Below are positions 8,491-11,233 of a stretch of DNA of 11,233 bases, piece after piece. Every line of letters starts with the position of its first letter. The stretch's first letter is position 1. The notes under the pieces are model-generated. The model did no database searches. It was not told the origin of the DNA and saw only the letters and a list, made by a program, of their open reading frames with translations. The DNA is taken from the NCBI GenBank assembly GCA_031276935.1, contig JAISMD010000036.1, positions 1 to 11,233 on the forward strand, read 5' to 3'. The DNA is from Puniceicoccales bacterium. GTDB lineage: Bacteria; Verrucomicrobiota; Verrucomicrobiia; Opitutales; LL51. The position numbers and the translations under genes were made by a program.

Positions 8491-9348
8491 ATGTATCTAG
8501 ATTTTTTCGAGCTGCAACATAAACCATTTAACATTAAAACGGAGGCCCATGTGCTCTACATGAGTCCCCAGTACATGACCGCCTTTGCTCTCCTCCAATA
8601 CGGCATTGAAAATTGTGATGGCTTTACGGTTATTACCGGGGAAGTAGGGTGCGGGAAAACAACCCTTTGCCACGCCCTGATCCGGGAACTTAACCCCGAG
8701 GAATATATTACACTTCCACTCTCCATTCCCCCTCAAAATGAACGGCAATTACTCAACGCAATTTGCGTCAATTTGGAGATGGCCGTCGATCCCAACATAT
8801 CCATCGAAGAGATTCGCAGCGAAATTACGGAGAGACTTCGCATGGAACGCAGTGAAGGGAAGCGTTCCGTACTGATCCTCGATGAGGCACAAAATTTGGA
8901 TTTCGAGAGTTTAGAGGCCGTTCGTTTACTTTCCAACATCGAGCGGGATGATGAAAAATTACTTCACATTATCCTCGTCGGACAGCCGGAATTAAAACAA
9001 AAATTGCGTAAGAAATGTATGCGGCAATTACGGCAACGCATTTCCGTTTACCACGATCTCAAGCCACTCAACTTCTCCGATGCAAAAAAATATATTCAGC
9101 ATCGTATCAACTTGGCCAAAGGTGAAGAAAATTTGTCGAAAAAACTTCCGACTTCCCGGACACAAATCCCGGCCTTTTCCTTCTTCGCTCTCCGGAAAAT
9201 TTATGCCGCCAGTAAAGGCATTCCCCGAATGATCAATAATATTTGCGATAAAGCTCTTGTTTCCGCATTCATTGACTATTCAACAAAGGTGCGTCTCAGG
9301 GACGTTCGTCGTGCATTGAAGGATATCAATCAATTGAAACGGCTATGA
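8491..9348 (+). CDS. ExeA/GspA-family AAA ATPase
   Basis: Cytoplasmic P-loop ATPase of the ExeA/GspA/MshM-like family, 285 aa. It opens with the family hallmark MYLDFFELQHKPFNI, then Walker A GEVGCGKT (50-57), Walker B VLILDEAQ (127-134), sensor 1 ILVGQPEL (161-168), an arginine-rich finger region RQLRQRI (178-184) and sensor 2 GIPRMIN (243-249). In Aeromonas, ExeA and membrane-bound ExeB form a complex that helps the secretin assemble across the peptidoglycan. Many homologues elsewhere are linked to pilus systems or have unknown roles. This protein lacks the C-terminal membrane segment and peptidoglycan-binding domain of Aeromonas ExeA, being only the ATPase part. The gene begins three bases after the glgP stop and overlaps the next gene by 4 bases, so coupled translation is likely. 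Confidence 0.92.
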   Translation: MYLDFFELQHKPFNIKTEAHVLYMSPQYMTAFALLQYGIENCDGFTVITGEVGCGKTTLCHALIRELNPEEYITLPLSIPPQNERQLLNAICVNLEMAVDPNISIEEIRSEITERLRMERSEGKRSVLILDEAQNLDFESLEAVRLLSNIERDDEKLLHIILVGQPELKQKLRKKCMRQLRQRISVYHDLKPLNFSDAKKYIQHRINLAKGEENLSKKLPTSRTQIPAFSFFALRKIYAASKGIPRMINNICDKALVSAFIDYSTKVRLRDVRRALKDINQLKRL

Positions 9349-10502
9349 ATTTAATATTTGAAGGTCTCCAGCGTCGCACCAGTCAAAAAAAAGAAATGGC
9401 CCCCAATTCTAACGGAGCTTCCCTGTCCTCCGATTGTACTTCGGCGGAACCTTCTTCCGAAACGCCTGTTTCTTCGGAGGAATCCTATGCAAAGGACATT
9501 GCTTCGGGAGAGTATTTCCGCACCACCGTTGACCGTAGTAAGAAGGAACGTTCCAAGCGCCATGATTTAGATCTCGCCCGAATTTTCCGCGCTTCGCAGA
9601 GGACGACCATTCATACTCTGGATCCATCCCGCAGACAATTATTTACCGTCCGCGATTCCAATCAATCGCCACCATCACTCAAACCAACCGGCAAAAAAGG
9701 AAAGCGACCGACTTTTAATTTTCTACAAAATCCAGGGGGAACTTTCAATATCTTTCACCTACTGAACGGTATGCTCGTCGGTGCATTCACCCTCGGCGAA
9801 AACCTATTCATCGCACCCTATGAAATATTGAAATTGATCGGTGGAACGGCATTCAAATCGATTAAGTTTTGTTTAAATTTCATCGCACTACTTTTTACAA
9901 AAATCGTCCAAAACATCGCTCACTTTATTCACAGTTGTTTCATGGCTTTCCGGAAAACGGTGGATACGGTTATGGGTTATTTTTACTATACCCTTCGCGA
10001 CGGATTTTTTTCCATTTACAATTTATATAAATCAATTTTTTGTAAAATTTTCTCCATTTATTTACCGAACAGGTGGATCCAAGGGGCTACAATTTTTCTC
10101 ATTAAGAGTTTTGCAATGGCCGCCTCCTGTTGTTTGATGATTATGCTTGCCAATCATATATTCCATGGCGGTAAAATGCCCACCGTTGCCCAAAGTAATC
10201 AGGGGGCAAAGTCGGGTAAAACCTCCGTTCCGAAACGCAAGTTGAAACACGGATTTCGAGATCCATTGGTCGTGCAACGGGACAAAATTTGCGGAACATT
10301 AATGGCCTTTCACATCGACGCGATACAACGTCATGCCGATGGAATGGGTAACCTCATCATCGATAACCAAGTTTTCCGTCCGGGAGCACTGCTCTCTGTC
10401 CACCCCAAAATTCACCTGGAAAAAATTGGGAAACGCAGTCTATATTTCTCCGATAAATACGGCCAACGCTATAAACGCTCCATCGAACGCATGTTGGAAT
10501 AA
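9345..10502 (+). CDS. Membrane protein with GspB/ExeB-like C-terminal domain
   Basis: A 385-residue protein whose ATG overlaps the ATPase stop (ATGA), implying coupled synthesis and probably a partner role. Residues 1-130 are polar, Ser/Lys-rich and likely disordered in the cytoplasm. Residues about 132-240 are unusually aromatic and hydrophobic with regularly spaced Lys/Arg, suggesting amphipathic membrane-surface helices. A transmembrane helix at about 247-272 (GATIFLIKSFAMAASCCLMI and on) is followed by a basic linker. A small C-terminal domain (about 308-385) has segments LIIDNQVFRPGALL, IHLEKIGKRSLYF and DKYGQRYKRSI. That order (a short beta pair, an 'intended value' loop, a 'G.R' strand) resembles the periplasmic domain of type II secretion GspB/ExeB and of PilP-like proteins. 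The family call depends mainly on this domain and on the adjacent ExeA-like ATPase. The middle region is not part of classical GspB. Confidence 0.6.
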   Translation: MNLIFEGLQRRTSQKKEMAPNSNGASLSSDCTSAEPSSETPVSSEESYAKDIASGEYFRTTVDRSKKERSKRHDLDLARIFRASQRTTIHTLDPSRRQLFTVRDSNQSPPSLKPTGKKGKRPTFNFLQNPGGTFNIFHLLNGMLVGAFTLGENLFIAPYEILKLIGGTAFKSIKFCLNFIALLFTKIVQNIAHFIHSCFMAFRKTVDTVMGYFYYTLRDGFFSIYNLYKSIFCKIFSIYLPNRWIQGATIFLIKSFAMAASCCLMIMLANHIFHGGKMPTVAQSNQGAKSGKTSVPKRKLKHGFRDPLVVQRDKICGTLMAFHIDAIQRHADGMGNLIIDNQVFRPGALLSVHPKIHLEKIGKRSLYFSDKYGQRYKRSIERMLE

Positions 10503-10517
10503 AACAAAAAATTAGAG

Positions 10518-10547
10518 ATCAAGAAATCGCCTATCAAAAAATCGCTT
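10518..10547 (+). repeat. Two-copy 15-bp imperfect tandem repeat
   Basis: ATCAAGAAATCGCCT is followed directly by ATCAAAAAATCGCTT (13 of 15 identical), just after the stop of the GspB-like gene. In that gene's frame the copies read IKKSP and IKKSL. The function is unknown. Confidence 0.6.
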
Positions 10548-10634
10548 AAAAACAAAGCCATCGAGGAATTGATCCCTAAAACGTTGGCTGAGAAATCAAC
10601 CATCCCCTGCGAAAAAAATGGAGAAAAAAACGAA

Positions 10635-10711
10635 TGGTGGGAGATAGTGGACTCGAACCACCGACCCCTTGCGTGTGAAGCAAGTGCTCTAACCAACTGA
10701 GCTAACCCCCT
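10635..10711 (-). tRNA. tRNA-Val (CAC)
   Basis: A 77-base cloverleaf on the minus strand with encoded CCA (10635-10637). The D arm is GCUC/GAGC with loop AGUUGGUUA. The anticodon stem is CUUGC/GCAAG with loop UUCACAC, giving anticodon CAC, which reads GUG. The variable loop is GGGUC and the T arm is GGUGG/CCACU with loop UUCGAGU. U8, A9, the GG of the D loop and U33 are in place. The acceptor stem pairs from positions 2 to 7, with two G-U pairs, but position 1 is A (10711) opposite C72, an unusual mismatch. The gene lies between two oppositely oriented genes. Confidence 0.93.
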
Positions 10712-10724
10712 GCAGCGGCCCCTA

Positions 10725-10752
10725 CTCCTATCGCTCCTTTTCGTTTTGTCAA
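10725..10752 (-). promoter_or_regulatory. Candidate tRNA-Val promoter
   Basis: A perfect TTGACA (10747-10752, minus strand) precedes TAGGAG (10725-10730) after 16 bases, followed by 13 bases to the tRNA 5' end. The -35 is convincing and the -10 is poor. The TTGACA begins two bases after the stop codon of the gene upstream. Confidence 0.35.
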
Positions 10753-10753
10753 A

Positions 10754-10882
10754 TTATTCCGATTGGGTCCCTTGCGCCTGGGCACGTACTGTAGCAATAA
10801 GATCCTTAAATGTCGCACGCTGGCTGTCTATGGTTGTTTCGATCTCATTTTCTTTCCCCTCTGGAAGAATACCCACTGGCAT
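10754..10882 (-). pseudogene. Displaced 3' end of the 10845-11233 gene, in the +1 frame
   Basis: In the +1 frame relative to the neighbouring gene, a protein-like stretch runs through ILPEGKENEIETTIDSQR and AQAQGTQSE to a TAA at 10754-10756. It continues the polar, helical character of the upstream protein. The other frame stops at 10845-10847 after a poor tail, GYSSRGERK. Dropping one base within about 10869-10874 (GGGTAT) would join them as TNASG-ILPEGKENEIE. Alternatively this is a separate 42-residue gene starting at ATG 10882, but I see no ribosome-binding site for it. Whether the break is biological or a sequencing error cannot be told from here. Confidence 0.45.
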
Positions 10883-11233
10883 TAGTCGCTTCAGTGAGCA
10901 TATGAGTTTTTAAGCTAGCCCAAAGCGTATTAGACTCGATAAGATTCTCAATTTTTTGCAGATCGCCATCCCTGATCTGATGAGCATTGGATAAGTGTTC
11001 CATAAGTAATCCCACCAAAGATCGCATTCCCTCCAAATTTAGCGCAAGAATGACGGTTTCCATGTCGTCCCTTGCTAATATCTGGAACAATTCCTCACTC
11101 GAAATTGCTTCATTATTCACAAATTGGGCCTGCGCAGTCCCAATGGCAACATCCGCCGATTCTATATCCTTTTTTGCCTGATCTATCTTCTGTTGCACCC
11201 GACTAATCCCATCCGCTGCCTTCCGGAGAGATT
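10845..11233 (-). CDS. Partial hypothetical protein, helical, probably frameshifted at its 3' end
   Basis: The 5' part lies beyond the right edge of the window. 128 residues are visible, and the frame is open to the edge, so GTG at 11198 is not the true start. The sequence is polar and helical. KAADGISRVQQKIDQAKKDI and the following residues suggest a coiled coil. A more hydrophobic helical part follows (VILALNLEGMRSLVGLLMEH), then DLQKIENLIES. I recognise no family. There is no signal peptide or membrane segment in the visible part. The frame ends at TGA 10845-10847 with an atypical tail, and a good-looking continuation exists in the +1 frame to 10754. The tRNA-Val gene lies downstream on the same strand. 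Confidence 0.6.
   Translation of the reverse strand, partial: SLRKAADGISRVQQKIDQAKKDIESADVAIGTAQAQFVNNEAISSEELFQILARDDMETVILALNLEGMRSLVGLLMEHLSNAHQIRDGDLQKIENLIESNTLWASLKTHMLTEATNASGYSSRGERK

Noticed and set aside
10469..10696. Leftward frame of 75 codons beginning MVRALASHARGRWFEST
   Set aside because: Its start is translated from the tRNA-Val gene itself, a well-known source of spurious proteins. The rest comes from the A/T-rich spacer and the antisense of the GspB-like gene.

Overview
This 11.2 kb window looks like chromosome from a Gram-negative bacterium, most plausibly of the Planctomycetes-Verrucomicrobia-Chlamydiae group and perhaps Verrucomicrobiota. That placement is inference. It rests on a ClpC-type (not ClpA-type) Hsp100 ATPase together with an outer-membrane beta-barrel protein, an ExeA-like ATPase paired with a GspB-like membrane protein, and an AT-leaning, lysine-rich coding style. 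No sequence is close enough to something I can recall to name a genus. I see no CRISPR array, insertion sequence, phage gene or attachment site.

Layout. Positions 53-3723 carry two leftward genes: clpC (53-2584) and, upstream of it, a signal-peptide beta-barrel outer-membrane protein (2740-3723). The barrel gene has its own intrinsic terminator (2684-2710) and a good candidate promoter (3803-3831). Positions 3985-4464 hold a rightward orphan of 159 residues that converges on a leftward Nudix hydrolase (4514-4993). The hydrolase has an insertion inside its Nudix box. A leftward exported orphan follows (5214-5858).

Divergent from that orphan is a tight rightward three-gene unit: glgP glycogen phosphorylase (5950-8487), an ExeA/GspA-family AAA ATPase (8491-9348, 3-base gap) and a single-pass membrane protein with a GspB-like C-terminal domain (9345-10502, ATGA overlap). 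The right end has a leftward tRNA-Val(CAC) gene at 10635-10711. Beyond it is a leftward coiled-coil-like gene that runs off the window and appears frameshifted near its 3' end.

How the genes fit together. ClpC would work with ClpP in protein quality control. GlgP mobilises stored glycogen. The ExeA/GspB-like pair resembles modules that act in the inner membrane and periplasm during secretin or pilus assembly, with ATP hydrolysis coupled to a periplasmic sensing or binding domain. Its tight linkage to glgP is the most unusual arrangement here. The rest looks like ordinary chromosome with several lineage-specific orphans. The two genes flanking the tRNA both show signs of altered 3' ends, which could be real decay or assembly error.
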